Origin: JAJFFW01 sp039197915
GTDB lineage: Bacteria > Pseudomonadota > Alphaproteobacteria > Caulobacterales > Parvularculaceae
DNA: 7,021 bases
Assembly: GCA_039197915.1 (NCBI GenBank)
Contig: JBCCTV010000170.1
Span: 1-7,021 of the forward strand
Direction of reading: 5' to 3'
In this document: in pieces, positions 1-5,865 of the stretch
Layout of the letters: each line of letters opens with the position of its first letter
How positions within the stretch are numbered: position 1 is the first letter of the stretch
Made by a program: the position numbers and the translations under genes
The notes under the pieces: model-generated
Seen by the model: only the letters and a program-made list of their open reading frames with translations
What the model was told of the DNA's origin: nothing
Databases searched by the model: none

Positions 1-392
1 ACCATGCCGGTGCCGCGCTCGGCCGCCGGCGTTAAAATCACCCTTGCGCCGAGAAACCGCATTAGCTTCCGGCGTTCCACGGAGAAACTCTCCGCCATGG
101 TAATCACCAGTGGATAGCCTTTCGCCGCGCAAACCATCGCTAAACCGATGCCAGTATTGCCGCTCGTCGCTTCAACGATTGTCTGGCCGGGCTTTAGGTC
201 GCCCGAAGCTTCCGCCGCTTCAATGACAGCGAGCGCGAGACGATCCTTGACGGATCCGAGCGGGTTGAAGGCCTCAATTTTTACGAACATGTCGACGTCT
301 GCAGGGCCGATTGTGTTGATGCGAACGATTGGCGTGTCGCCGATGGTTTCAAGGATCGAGTTAAATCGACGAGGGTTTGCTTGTTTGGTCAT
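1..392 (-). CDS. cysK: Cysteine synthase (O-acetylserine sulfhydrylase), N-terminal part, cut by the window edge
   Basis: This is a PLP-dependent enzyme of the cysteine synthase family, which in the cytoplasm joins sulfide to O-acetylserine to make cysteine, the last step of sulfate assimilation. Reading the minus strand from the ATG at 392-390 gives 130 codons with no stop before the window ends; full-length family members are about 310-330 residues. Seen directly: the fold start with ETIGDTPIVRI (15-25), the NPLGSVKDR motif (43-51) whose Lys49 should bind PLP, and the phosphate/substrate loop TSGNTG (76-81), followed by MVCAAKGYPLVITMAES. An AAGGAA ribosome binding site lies just upstream of the ATG, which fixes the start. 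I found no convincing promoter upstream. Close relatives such as CysM or cystathionine beta-synthase share these motifs, but the NPLGSVKDRLAL form fits CysK of alphaproteobacteria best. Family assignment is firm; the exact paralogue is less so. Confidence 0.92.
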   Translation of the reverse strand, partial: MTKQANPRRFNSILETIGDTPIVRINTIGPADVDMFVKIEAFNPLGSVKDRLALAVIEAAEASGDLKPGQTIVEATSGNTGIGLAMVCAAKGYPLVITMAESFSVERRKLMRFLGARVILTPAAERGTGM

Positions 393-924
393 CGACACGT
401 TCCTTCCGATAGTTTGTTGCGCGAGAAGACGGCGGCGCAGTCTTGAGCAGCGTCGCGCCCGAGCCTGGTCTCGATAACGCCCTGCGGCAAGAGACAATAA
501 CGGCGAAAGATATCACTGCTGACTGATAGCCTAGGGAAAGCGCGCGACGCCAATGCAATGAAAATCCAGATTGATCGGTGAAGAAGCCGCGCCTCGCGCT
601 TGGTCTCCAGCAGGTTTGCGCGCGAAAGCAAACTCGCAGCAATCTGAATTGCTTCGTTGCTCTAGATTATTGTTCGTCGCGTTTTTTTGCCCCCAACCAG
701 TCCCCACTTGGTCGGAAAACGCTCGAGGTCGGCTCGAAAAGTCATGGGTTCGGTTTCGTCCCCACAAATAGCGCTTCATTGTTTTCAGCGACGCGCTTTC
801 GCGTAACGCATCGCTTGGGCTATTGCCGCCAGCTTTTCATCCGCACTAGGGCAGCGCTCGAAAAATTTTGCCACGCTGGATAATTTTCTCGATAAATCAA
901 TGTGTTGCATACGGAAACTGTAGC
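393..924. other. Intergenic region, cysK to atp promoter
   Basis: The stretch between the divergent cysK and atpI genes has no ORF with recognisable protein similarity. The short open frames on both strands give low-complexity, Arg- and Ser-rich translations with no family motif. What it does hold is intergenic repeat copy A (628-722, listed separately). The cysK promoter must lie in 393-560 on the minus strand, but I see no clear -35/-10 pair. Nothing else can be assigned. Confidence 0.6.
628..722. repeat. Intergenic mosaic repeat, copy A (without the 122-bp unit)
   Basis: Positions 628-662 match 3953-3987 (copy B) at 28 of 35 positions without gaps. After a less conserved stretch the similarity returns with an identical 11-mer, CCCCCAACCAG, at 690-700 and 4139-4149, followed at the same spacing by TTGGTCG (708-714 and 4157-4163). 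Within copy A, AGCAAT and ATTGCT flank CTGA as a small palindrome (639-654). Between the two conserved halves, copy B carries 122 bp that are absent here. The segment around CCAACCAG and TTGGTCGGAAAACGCTC resembles, from memory, intergenic palindromic repeats common in Rhizobiales and relatives; that family link is not verified. Confidence 0.7.
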
Positions 925-953
925 TTGACGCTGTGGTGCAGCGTAGGTAAATT
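925..953 (+). promoter_or_regulatory. Sigma-70-type promoter of the atp operon
   Basis: TTGACG at 925-930 and TAAATT at 948-953 are separated by exactly 17 bp, close to the housekeeping sigma consensus. A transcript would start near 960, leaving a leader of about 17 nt to the GTG at 977 or about 47 nt to the ATG at 1007. It is the only good promoter seen ahead of atpI and lies in the right orientation. Confidence 0.75.
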
Positions 954-976
954 CGCGCAACTTTTTAGAGCGCAAC

Positions 977-1330
977 GTGTCTGTTGCGCGCCCTTTCGAG
1001 CAAGCGATGGCGCGAGACGCCGGTAAAGACCAACCACCCTCTTTAGAGGAGTTGTCAGACCGTTTAGACGCAGCACAAGCGGCCCACAGTCCGCCGGCGC
1101 CGCGCAAAGACGGCGCAGCGATGGGGCGCGGATTTCGGATCGCGTCTGAGCTTATTGCGGCGTTTCTCGTCGGTGGTGGCCTTGGGTGGCTCGCTGACTG
1201 GCAGCTGGAAACCGCGCCTTGGGGGCTTTTGGTGGGGCTTGGATTTGGCCTGGCCGCCGGCCTCAGAAATGCAAACGCGGCGCTTGCTGAAGATGATGCG
1301 GCGCGAGACACAACGCCCGGAACACAATAG
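977..1330 (+). CDS. atpI: ATP synthase accessory protein AtpI
   Basis: This small membrane protein is encoded ahead of the F0 genes. In other bacteria AtpI helps assemble the c-ring and is linked to Mg2+ handling. The product has a charged N-terminal region with PSLEELSDRLDAAQ, then two hydrophobic segments at about residues 54-73 and 80-98 (with FRIASELIAAFLVGGGLGWLAD and GLLVGLGFGLAAGLRNA), matching the alphaproteobacterial AtpI/Gct2 pattern, and a short acidic tail. The length (117 aa) is normal for the family. The start is uncertain: GTG at 977 has only a weak purine stretch upstream, and an in-frame ATG at 1007 would give 107 aa with both helices intact. It stops 20 bp before atpB and is first in the operon, directly behind the promoter at 925-953. 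Confidence 0.88.
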   Translation: MSVARPFEQAMARDAGKDQPPSLEELSDRLDAAQAAHSPPAPRKDGAAMGRGFRIASELIAAFLVGGGLGWLADWQLETAPWGLLVGLGFGLAAGLRNANAALAEDDAARDTTPGTQ

Positions 1331-1350
1331 GGCGGCTGGGAGCAAGACTA

Positions 1351-2181
1351 GTGAGCATGACCGCAATCGCGATCCCGAAATCTCTGGATCTTCCGTTTGC
1401 CCCGCAAGTTGCGGACCCGATGGAGCAATTCATCATTAAACCGATCGTTCAACTTGGCGGTGACGGTCAGTTATCATTCACAAATTCATCGCTTTGGATG
1501 ACGCTCACGGTCACCATCGCCGTGGCGTTTTTCTTGGCGGCGACCCGTAGCCGCTCGCTCATCCCCGGCCGTATGCAATCGATCGCTGAGATGAGCTATG
1601 AGTTTGTTGCAGAAATGGTTCGGGATTCCATCGGGCCGAACGGGATGAAATTTTTCCCCTACGTGTTCACGTTGTTTATTTTTATTCTGCTGTCCAATTG
1701 GCTGGGCCTTATGCCCTCGATCCCTGGACTGCCGGCCGAATTCCACACCTTCACAACAACCAGCCATATCATTGTGACTTTTGCGCTGGCGTTGCTAACG
1801 ATCGCGATCGTTATTGTTTACGGCGTCGCGAAAAACGGCTGGAAATTCCTGAAGCTTTTTGCCCCGTCGGGACTTCCGTTGTGGCTGATGCCGCTGATGA
1901 TTGTGATTGAACTGATTTCGTTCGCATCAAGACCAGTGAGCCTCGCCATCCGCTTATTCGCAAACATGATGGCGGGCCACATTATCCTAAAAGTCTTTGC
2001 TGGCTTTGTGGTTTCATTGTTGAGTGCGGGCGCTGTGATGAAAGCGGTTTCGATCATTCCGTTTCTTGGCATTGTTGCGGTGACCCTTTTGGAGATCCTT
2101 GTCGGATTTCTGCAGGCCTACATCTTTGCGATCCTCACTTGTATCTATCTGGGCGACGCGGAGCACGCGGCCGACCACTAA
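1351..2181 (+). CDS. atpB: ATP synthase F0 subunit a
   Basis: Subunit a forms the two proton half-channels beside the rotating c-ring in the cytoplasmic membrane. The 276-residue product is polytopic, with hydrophobic stretches at about 47-64, 103-122, 138-158, 177-192, 212-230 and 236-267. The family signature is plain: IELISFASRPVSLAIRLFAN (186-205) followed by MMAGHIILKVF, where Arg201 should be the essential arginine facing the c-subunit carboxylate. The GLMPSIPG loop (119-126) is also typical. The start is taken as GTG 1351 because GGGAG at 1338-1342 sits 8 nt upstream; ATG 1357 in the same frame would shorten the protein by two residues and is equally acceptable biochemically. The gene lies between atpI (20 bp upstream) and atpE (87 bp downstream). 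Confidence 0.97.
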   Translation: MSMTAIAIPKSLDLPFAPQVADPMEQFIIKPIVQLGGDGQLSFTNSSLWMTLTVTIAVAFFLAATRSRSLIPGRMQSIAEMSYEFVAEMVRDSIGPNGMKFFPYVFTLFIFILLSNWLGLMPSIPGLPAEFHTFTTTSHIIVTFALALLTIAIVIVYGVAKNGWKFLKLFAPSGLPLWLMPLMIVIELISFASRPVSLAIRLFANMMAGHIILKVFAGFVVSLLSAGAVMKAVSIIPFLGIVAVTLLEILVGFLQAYIFAILTCIYLGDAEHAADH

Positions 2182-2202
2182 TCCGAAATCAACCCTTTCC
2201 CG

Positions 2203-2224
2203 CGCGGTGCGAGGGCCAACCGCG
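2203..2224 (+). promoter_or_regulatory. Intercistronic hairpin upstream of atpE
   Basis: CGCGGT (2203-2208) and ACCGCG (2219-2224) form a perfect 6-bp stem with a 10-nt loop in the 87-bp gap between atpB and atpE. There is no T-run after it, so it is unlikely to be a terminator. An mRNA processing or stability role is inferred from its position before the c-subunit gene, which must be made in large excess over subunit a. Confidence 0.45.
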
Positions 2225-2268
2225 AGACCGGGACTTTGAAGGCTCAAAACCGATAGGAGACACTCACC

Positions 2269-2493
2269 ATGGAAGCAGATGCTGCGAAACTAATCGGCGC
2301 CGGGATCGCGTCATTGCCGCTGGCCGGAGCGGGCATTGGGCTTGGACTGATCTTTGGTAATTATCTAGCAGGCGCGTTCCGCAATCCGTCAGCGTCCGAT
2401 CAGAACAGAACGACAATGTTCATCGCCTTCGCACTGACCGAATTTACCGGAATTCTCGGCTTCGTTATTGCGCTGATTATTCTTGGTAACTGA
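2269..2493 (+). CDS. atpE: ATP synthase F0 subunit c (c-ring)
   Basis: Subunit c is the proteolipid that assembles into the rotor ring and carries protons across the membrane. The 74 residues form the expected hairpin: helix 1 with the glycine stripe GAGIGLG (20-26), a polar loop with conserved RNPSA (38-42), and helix 2 with the proton-binding carboxylate Glu58 in FALTEFTGILGF. No Na+-type Gln or Glu ligand is evident in helix 1, so proton coupling is inferred. The loop SDQNRTTMF and the early C-terminal end at ILGN differ somewhat from the usual alphaproteobacterial sequence, but no key residue is missing. AGGAG at 2253-2257 lies 11 nt ahead of the ATG. Hairpins lie on both sides of the gene. 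Confidence 0.97.
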   Translation: MEADAAKLIGAGIASLPLAGAGIGLGLIFGNYLAGAFRNPSASDQNRTTMFIAFALTEFTGILGFVIALIILGN

Positions 2494-2499
2494 CGAACT

Positions 2500-2530
2500 G
2501 CGGCGCTTACTGCGCAAAGGCAGTGGCCGC
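2500..2530 (+). promoter_or_regulatory. Hairpin immediately downstream of atpE
   Basis: Seven bases after the atpE stop, GCGGC (2500-2504) pairs with GCCGC (2526-2530), and inside it CTGC (2510-2513) pairs with GCAG (2520-2523), giving a two-part stem. No U-tract follows, so it is not a canonical terminator. It could protect the 3' end of a processed atpE message or reduce read-through into atpF'. It covers the GTG at 2523, which argues against that codon as the b' start. Confidence 0.45.
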
Positions 2531-2570
2531 CCTCTTGAGGTTTAGAGCTAAAGGTAAGATCGGTACAAAG

Positions 2571-3191
2571 ATGGCTTTGCGATTTTCGCCAATTCGGTCC
2601 GCTTCAATCGGCTTAAGCGTGAGCGTGTCGCTCATTTGCTTGACCAGCCTCTCCATGGCGAGCGTCGCCTACGCCGCGGCCGAGGAAGCGACCGAGGCGT
2701 CCGGTGGCGGCCAGCTGCCTCAGATGGATCCGTCGAGCTATCCGAGCCAACTCTTCTGGCTCTTTGTAACCTTTGTCTTCCTCTACATGATGATGGCGAA
2801 TGTAATCCTGCCGAGGCTCGGGGGCGTGATCGAAGACCGCCGGGACCGCATTGCGGACGACCTCGACCAAGCGGCGGAGTTCAAACGCGAAGCCGAAGAC
2901 GCTGAAGTCGCCTATAACAAGGCGCTTTCCGACGCGCGCGCGAAAGCCCAAGCGATTGCGGCTGAAACCCGTGATGCGGTTACCGGTGAAATCGCTGGTA
3001 TGCAGATGGAAGCAGAGCAAAAGGCCGCTGATGCGGTCGCTGCGGCTGAAGCGCGGATAAACGAAATGAAGCAGCAGGCGTCTGAAAAAGTGCGCGATGC
3101 GGCGGTTGAGACCACCAAATCGATTGTTTCTGCACTGATCGATGAGAACCCGACCGATGCGGCAATCACCTCTGCAATGGCGCAAACTTAA
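2571..3191 (+). CDS. atpF': ATP synthase F0 subunit b' (stator)
   Basis: This is the second, divergent b-type subunit that pairs with b in the peripheral stalk of alphaproteobacterial, cyanobacterial and chloroplast enzymes. The 206-residue product has a hydrophobic N-terminal segment (11-30) ending in a possible signal-peptidase site (VAYAAAE, 32-38), then a family-typical YPSQLFWLFVTFVFLYMMM membrane helix (57-75), LPRLGGVIEDRRDRIADDLDQA (80-101) and a long charged coiled coil to about 190. I prefer ATG 2571: an in-frame GTG at 2523 adds 16 residues but lies inside the hairpin after atpE and has AAAGG only 2 nt before it. AAGG at 2551-2554 precedes 2571 at a long spacing (16 nt), so the start is not certain. 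It ends 15 bp before atpF. Confidence 0.93.
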   Translation: MALRFSPIRSASIGLSVSVSLICLTSLSMASVAYAAAEEATEASGGGQLPQMDPSSYPSQLFWLFVTFVFLYMMMANVILPRLGGVIEDRRDRIADDLDQAAEFKREAEDAEVAYNKALSDARAKAQAIAAETRDAVTGEIAGMQMEAEQKAADAVAAAEARINEMKQQASEKVRDAAVETTKSIVSALIDENPTDAAITSAMAQT

Positions 3192-3206
3192 AGGAAGCAT
3201 CTGACG

Positions 3207-3818
3207 ATGTTGATCGGTAGACGACTAAATTGGCGCACGGTTCGTTTCGCGGCGTCATCCAGCTTTCCGGCGCTCCTTTTACTGACAAGCGGCGCCTTCG
3301 CCGCCGAAGCCGCGGAAGCGGGGCACGGCGCGTGGTGGGAGGACACTGCTCTTTGGGTGAGCATAGGCTTTATTTTCGTGATGGGGATGTTCGCCTATCT
3401 CGGCGTCCATAAAACCGTCGCGTCGTCTCTCGATGCGCGCGCCCAGCGGATTGCGGATGAGCTAGATAACGCACGGCGCATTCGTGAAGAAGCGCAGGAA
3501 GTTCTTGCGCAATATCAACGCCGTCAGCGCGAAGCCGAAGATGAAGCGCAAGCGATCATTGCCCAGGCGAAAAAAGACGCCCAGCGCATGGCTGAAGAAA
3601 CCCGCGAAACGATTAACGATCAGATTGCCCGCCGCGCCGCTGCAGCGGAAGCGAAGATCGCCCGCGCTGAAGCCCAAGCCCTTGCGGAAGTCCGTGGGCA
3701 GACGGCTGATCTCGCGATTGAGACAGCTCGCTCAATCATCAAATCGCGCGTTGACCAAGGGGCGCAATCGGCGCTTATCGAGAAGTCAATTGACGATCTG
3801 CGTGGCAAACTGAATTAA
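3207..3818 (+). CDS. atpF: ATP synthase F0 subunit b (stator)
   Basis: Subunit b anchors the peripheral stalk that holds F1 against rotation. The 203 residues comprise a basic N-terminus, a hydrophobic stretch ending in AFAAEA (17-34) that reads like a cleavable signal peptide, a membrane helix at about 46-65 (TALWVSIGFIFVMGMFAYLG), the conserved SLDARAQRIADELDNARRIR region (74-93), then an Ala/Glu/Arg-rich coiled coil through about 180 and a short C-terminal helix. AAGGAAG (3191-3197) is 9 nt ahead of the ATG and overlaps the atpF' stop, so the two are translated together. It is the last gene of the F0 operon here; the F1 genes atpHAGDC are not adjacent, as is usual in alphaproteobacteria. 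The gene after it is convergent. Confidence 0.95.
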   Translation: MLIGRRLNWRTVRFAASSSFPALLLLTSGAFAAEAAEAGHGAWWEDTALWVSIGFIFVMGMFAYLGVHKTVASSLDARAQRIADELDNARRIREEAQEVLAQYQRRQREAEDEAQAIIAQAKKDAQRMAEETRETINDQIARRAAAAEAKIARAEAQALAEVRGQTADLAIETARSIIKSRVDQGAQSALIEKSIDDLRGKLN

Positions 3819-3867
3819 AACACTTCGCGGTGAGTGCGCTGCTTCAGTTGGTTGCTATACGCAAATT

Positions 3868-3888
3868 TCCGAAGACCCCAATTTCGGA
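3868..3888 (+). terminator. Weak hairpin after atpF, possible 3' end of the atp transcript
   Basis: TCCGAA (3868-3873) and TTCGGA (3883-3888) form a perfect 6-bp stem with a 9-nt loop, 50 bp after the atpF stop. No T-run follows, so intrinsic termination here is doubtful. It is the first perfect stem of this length I found after the operon and may mark the processed 3' end. Confidence 0.3.
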
Positions 3889-3952
3889 CGACAAGGGGAT
3901 CAGCAATAGCCCTGACGCGTTGCGCTGATGCCTATGGAAAATGGACGTTAGA

Positions 3953-4172
3953 GCAACCTCGCATCGATCTGAGCCGCTCCGTTGCTCGATAGCGCTTCGC
4001 GGATATTTGTGTGCGGGTGACGGTTGCGATCCTTCCACTCAACCAGAGAAGCGCGATAAATCAATAGCCTCGAGCCCTTTGAGCGAGTCCAACGGAACGC
4101 GAGTGGCTCTAGATCTGTGTTTTTTGGGTTTTCATTGTCCCCCAACCAGGGGTGAATTGGTCGAAAAAGCGC
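3953..4172. repeat. Intergenic mosaic repeat, copy B (with the 122-bp unit inserted)
   Basis: The outer parts of this element (3953-3987 and 4110-4172) match copy A at 628-722, including the identical CCCCCAACCAG and the equally spaced TTGGTCG. Between them lie 122 bp (3988-4109) that copy A lacks and that match copy C. The inserted unit is bordered by GCTC on both sides (3984-3987 and 4106-4109), where copy A has a single GCTC (659-662). Open frames across it are short and have no protein-family features, so this is judged non-coding repeat DNA in the convergent gap between atpF and rpmA. Confidence 0.75.
3988..4109. repeat. 122-bp repeat unit, first copy (inside copy B)
   Basis: The unit aligns without gaps to the sequence 1550 bp further on. 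Over 3991-4112 versus 5541-5662 I count 22 differences in 122 positions, about 82% identity. The most conserved parts are a 16-mer beginning GATAAATC and a 22-mer beginning GAGCGAGTCC. I see no clear terminal inverted repeats. The flanking GCTC duplication fits insertion into an ancestral copy-A-like site. Confidence 0.75.
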
Positions 4173-4206
4173 TTTAGCGACCTGCTTTGAAAGCCAAACT
4201 CAATAA

Positions 4207-4234
4207 AAAGCCGGCGCCCAAGAACACCGGCTTT
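4207..4234 (-). terminator. Intrinsic terminator of the rplU-rpmA operon
   Basis: AAAGCCGG (4207-4214) and CCGGCTTT (4227-4234) form a perfect 8-bp stem with a 12-nt loop, 38 bp beyond the rpmA stop. Read on the minus strand, the stem is followed by a T-rich tract (CTTTTTATTG), as expected for an intrinsic terminator. On the plus strand the run is short (CTTTCCC), so it would only weakly stop transcripts from the atp side. Confidence 0.85.
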
Positions 4235-4271
4235 CCCATTATCCGTATACGCGCTGAATTGTTCGCCGCGC

Positions 4272-4538
4272 CTACTCGGCCGCCGCTTCCGTTTCGATGG
4301 AAACGAATTGCCGTTTGTTTCTTTTGACCGCAAATTTCACCCGGCCGGTGGTCAGTGCAAAGAGCGTGTGATCCTTACCGATGCCGACATTCTCACCGGG
4401 ATGGAATTTAGTGCCGCGTTGACGAACAATAATGTTGCCAGGAATGACTTGCTCGCCGCCAAACTTCTTCACGCCAAGCCGCCGACCAGCGCTATCGCGG
4501 CCATTTCGTGAGGAGCCGCCTGCTTTTTTGTGAGCCAT
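4272..4538 (-). CDS. rpmA: 50S ribosomal protein L27
   Basis: L27 is a small basic protein of the large subunit; its N-terminal tail reaches the peptidyl transferase centre. The 88-residue product starts MAHKKAGGSSRNGRDSAGRR and contains the conserved GVKKFGGE (22-29) and GNIIVRQRGTKFHPG core, with KDHTLFAL further on. The length is normal. The N-terminus begins directly with AHKK, with no cleavable leader of the Firmicutes type. The ATG directly follows the rplU stop codon, and its ribosome binding site (AGGAG) lies within the last codons of rplU, so the two genes are translationally coupled. A strong terminator follows. The obgE gene often found next is not adjacent here. Confidence 0.98.
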   Translation of the reverse strand: MAHKKAGGSSRNGRDSAGRRLGVKKFGGEQVIPGNIIVRQRGTKFHPGENVGIGKDHTLFALTTGRVKFAVKRNKRQFVSIETEAAAE

Positions 4539-5144
4539 CTAGTTCTCTCCTTCGCCGTCGACGATTGCTTTGGCCTGCTCGACCCATTGTTCGCGTTCAA
4601 TACGGCCCTTAAACGAGAGTTTCTCGTCGAATTCCGCAATCTCTTCCGGGCCCCACGAAGCGATCTGCGCAAAACTGGTGACGCCTGCCTCATGTAGCTT
4701 TTTTTCGAGCGCCGGTCCGACGCCAGATAACTTTTTCAAGTCATCTGCGCCGCCGCTCGCGGCCGTCGCAGCCGCTTCAGGTTTCGGTTCTGGCGTCTTT
4801 GCCTTCTTTGGCGGCGCTTTTGGCGCAGCGCCATCGGTCAGTATCTGAGTAACCTTGAGAAATGTCAGGTTCTGTCGGTGCCCCTTTTTGCGCCGATAGT
4901 TCTGCCGACGGCGCTTCTTAAAGACAACAATTTTAGGCCCGCGCGCCTGGTCCACAATCTCGCCGGCGACGGATGCGCCGGAAATGAAGGGCGCGCCAAC
5001 AGTTACATTGCCGCCGTCACCGATCATCAGGACGTCAGACAGCACCGCAGTTTCACCAACTTCGCCCGGGAGACGCTCAATCTGGATGATATCGTTTTCG
5101 GAAACGCGGTATTGTTTACCGCCGGTCTTAACAACCGCGTACAT
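4539..5144 (-). CDS. rplU: 50S ribosomal protein L21 with C-terminal helix-hairpin-helix extension
   Basis: L21 binds 23S rRNA in the large subunit. Residues 1-103 are the canonical protein: MYAVVKTGGKQYRV at the start, GAPFISGASVAGEI (50-63) and the basic FKKRRRQNYRRKKGHRQ segment (76-92). A Pro/Lys/Ala-rich linker (about 105-132) then leads to a second domain, DDLKKLSGVGPALEKKLHEAG (134-154) with SFAQIASWGPEEI, a helix-hairpin-helix of the type seen at the end of many alphaproteobacterial L21 proteins. The total is 201 aa against about 103 for E. coli L21. I chose ATG 5144 because the protein family begins MYAV and GGAG at 5151-5154 (minus strand) lies 6 nt before it; a TTG two codons earlier (5150) is less likely. 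The role of the extension is not known to me. Confidence 0.96.
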   Translation of the reverse strand: MYAVVKTGGKQYRVSENDIIQIERLPGEVGETAVLSDVLMIGDGGNVTVGAPFISGASVAGEIVDQARGPKIVVFKKRRRQNYRRKKGHRQNLTFLKVTQILTDGAAPKAPPKKAKTPEPKPEAAATAASGGADDLKKLSGVGPALEKKLHEAGVTSFAQIASWGPEEIAEFDEKLSFKGRIEREQWVEQAKAIVDGEGEN

Positions 5145-5238
5145 AATCAACTCCTAGCCGCCTATCGCACAACGCGCTGGCATCAACTGCTGAAAGCTCT
5201 TTTTACTCGACGGTTCATTCGCCGCCGTTGCTCGCTCC

Positions 5239-5267
5239 GTGTTAGTGAACCCTCGACGCACCGTCAA
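5239..5267 (-). promoter_or_regulatory. Sigma-70-type promoter of rplU-rpmA
   Basis: On the minus strand TTGACG (5267-5262) and TAACAC (5244-5239) are separated by exactly 17 bp. The predicted start near 5232 gives an untranslated leader of roughly 88 nt before the rplU ATG. I see no strong stem-loop in the leader that would prove a ribosomal-protein autoregulatory site. Confidence 0.75.
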
Positions 5268-5737
5268 GGCGATAATGGGCATCTCTGAGGGGCGTAATCT
5301 CTGAAATCTTATGGAAAATCTAGCGTTTACCAGGCCTCCGCGAGCCCGGCCGAAGTCTGGCGGCGCCTCACGGCGTTTGGAGCCATCTTGCGGCTCATAA
5401 ATCCTTGTCGCGTTTTGCGCCAATCGACGGAACTGCGCATCCAAGGAAGCCCCGCTAAAACACCACTAGAAACGTCGCAGAAAAGGCTCAAGACCACAAA
5501 CGGCGTCATCAGAGGTTGCGCTTTTCTCAGGCCCCGCTGGGGCGCTTCGCCGATAGGCGTATGCGATTGACGGTTCCCATCCGTCAACTCCGCGAGATAA
5601 GCGTGATAAATCAATAGCCTAGAGCCCCTCGAGCGAGTCCAACGGAACGCGAATGGCTATAGTTTCGAATAAACCCAACTTGCCTTGTTCATAGACTGTT
5701 GGTTGGCGCAGTCGACGCCAAGGCGGCTATCACGGCG
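5268..5737. other. Intergenic region between the rplU promoter and the tRNA-Ser promoter
   Basis: There is no supported gene here. The longest open frame (minus strand, 5614-5327) begins inside repeat copy C and translates to a low-information Arg-rich sequence. The region holds repeat copy C (5538-5659) and a perfect GCCCC-GCT-GGGGC hairpin (5531-5543) at its left edge. The 200 bp from 5300 to 5510 contain nothing I can assign. Confidence 0.6.
5538..5659. repeat. 122-bp repeat unit, second copy (copy C, isolated)
   Basis: Same unit and same orientation as 3988-4109, about 82% identical without gaps, but here without the outer mosaic repeat on either side. Its right half is bounded by ATAGCC (5615-5620) and GGCTAT (5655-5660), an inverted repeat that could fold as a stem. 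Its left edge overlaps the GCCCC/GGGGC hairpin at 5531-5543. The right boundary may extend a few bases to include TAG. Confidence 0.72.
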
Positions 5738-5766
5738 TTGCAAGTGTGCTGTGGCTTCGCTATGTC
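5738..5766 (+). promoter_or_regulatory. Promoter of tRNA-Ser
   Basis: TTGCAA (5738-5743) and TATGTC (5761-5766) are spaced by 17 bp. The predicted start near 5773 is only a few bases ahead of the mature tRNA 5' end at 5776, which suits a monocistronic tRNA gene. Confidence 0.6.
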
Positions 5767-5775
5767 CGAGCGCCA

Positions 5776-5865
5776 GGAGAGGTGCCGGAGTGGTCGAACG
5801 GGGCGGTCTCGAAAACCGTTGTGCGAGCAATCGTACCGAGGGTTCGAATCCCTCTCTCTCCGCCA
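5776..5865 (+). tRNA. tRNA-Ser, anticodon CGA (reads UCG)
   Basis: The full cloverleaf can be drawn. The acceptor stem GGAGAGG (5776-5782) pairs with TCTCTCC (5855-5861), with discriminator G5862 and encoded CCA (5863-5865). The anticodon stem GCGGT/ACCGT encloses the loop CTCGAAA, giving anticodon CGA. The T arm is GAGGG-TTCGAAT-CCCTC. The long variable arm between anticodon and T stems makes it a class II tRNA, as serine tRNAs are. Length is 90 nt including CCA. Open frames antisense to it, with translations such as RERDSNPRYDC, are a well-known annotation artefact and not genes. Confidence 0.97.

Noticed and set aside
361..883. Several 60-100 aa open frames between cysK and atpI on both strands
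   Set aside because: They overlap each other, the cysK start or repeat copy A, lack ribosome binding sites and show no recognisable domain.
820..1311. 163-aa minus-strand open frame opposite atpI
   Set aside because: Shadow of atpI and its promoter; Ser/Ala/Arg-rich with no family motif.
2523..2570. GTG 2523 as start of subunit b'
   Set aside because: The codon is inside a stable hairpin after atpE, has AAAGG only 2 nt before it, and would put 16 polar and basic residues before the signal-like segment.
2613..3200. 195-aa minus-strand open frame opposite atpF'
   Set aside because: Antisense shadow of the Ala/Glu-rich coiled coil of b'; Arg/His-rich with no motif.
3844..4145. Minus-strand open frames over intergenic repeat B (with RLLIYRASLVEWKDRNRHPHT)
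   Set aside because: The similarity with the frame at 5614-5327 comes from the DNA repeat. There is no ribosome binding site, substitutions are not codon-like, and copy A interrupts the frame.
4863..4930. Very basic segment of rplU considered as a separate small DNA-binding gene
   Set aside because: It is the normal FKKRRRQNYRRKKGHRQ rRNA-binding segment of L21, continuous with the rest of the frame.
5145..5232. Possible L21 autoregulatory leader structure
   Set aside because: A leader of about 88 nt is plausible from the promoter, but only very short imperfect stems were found, not enough to call a regulatory RNA.
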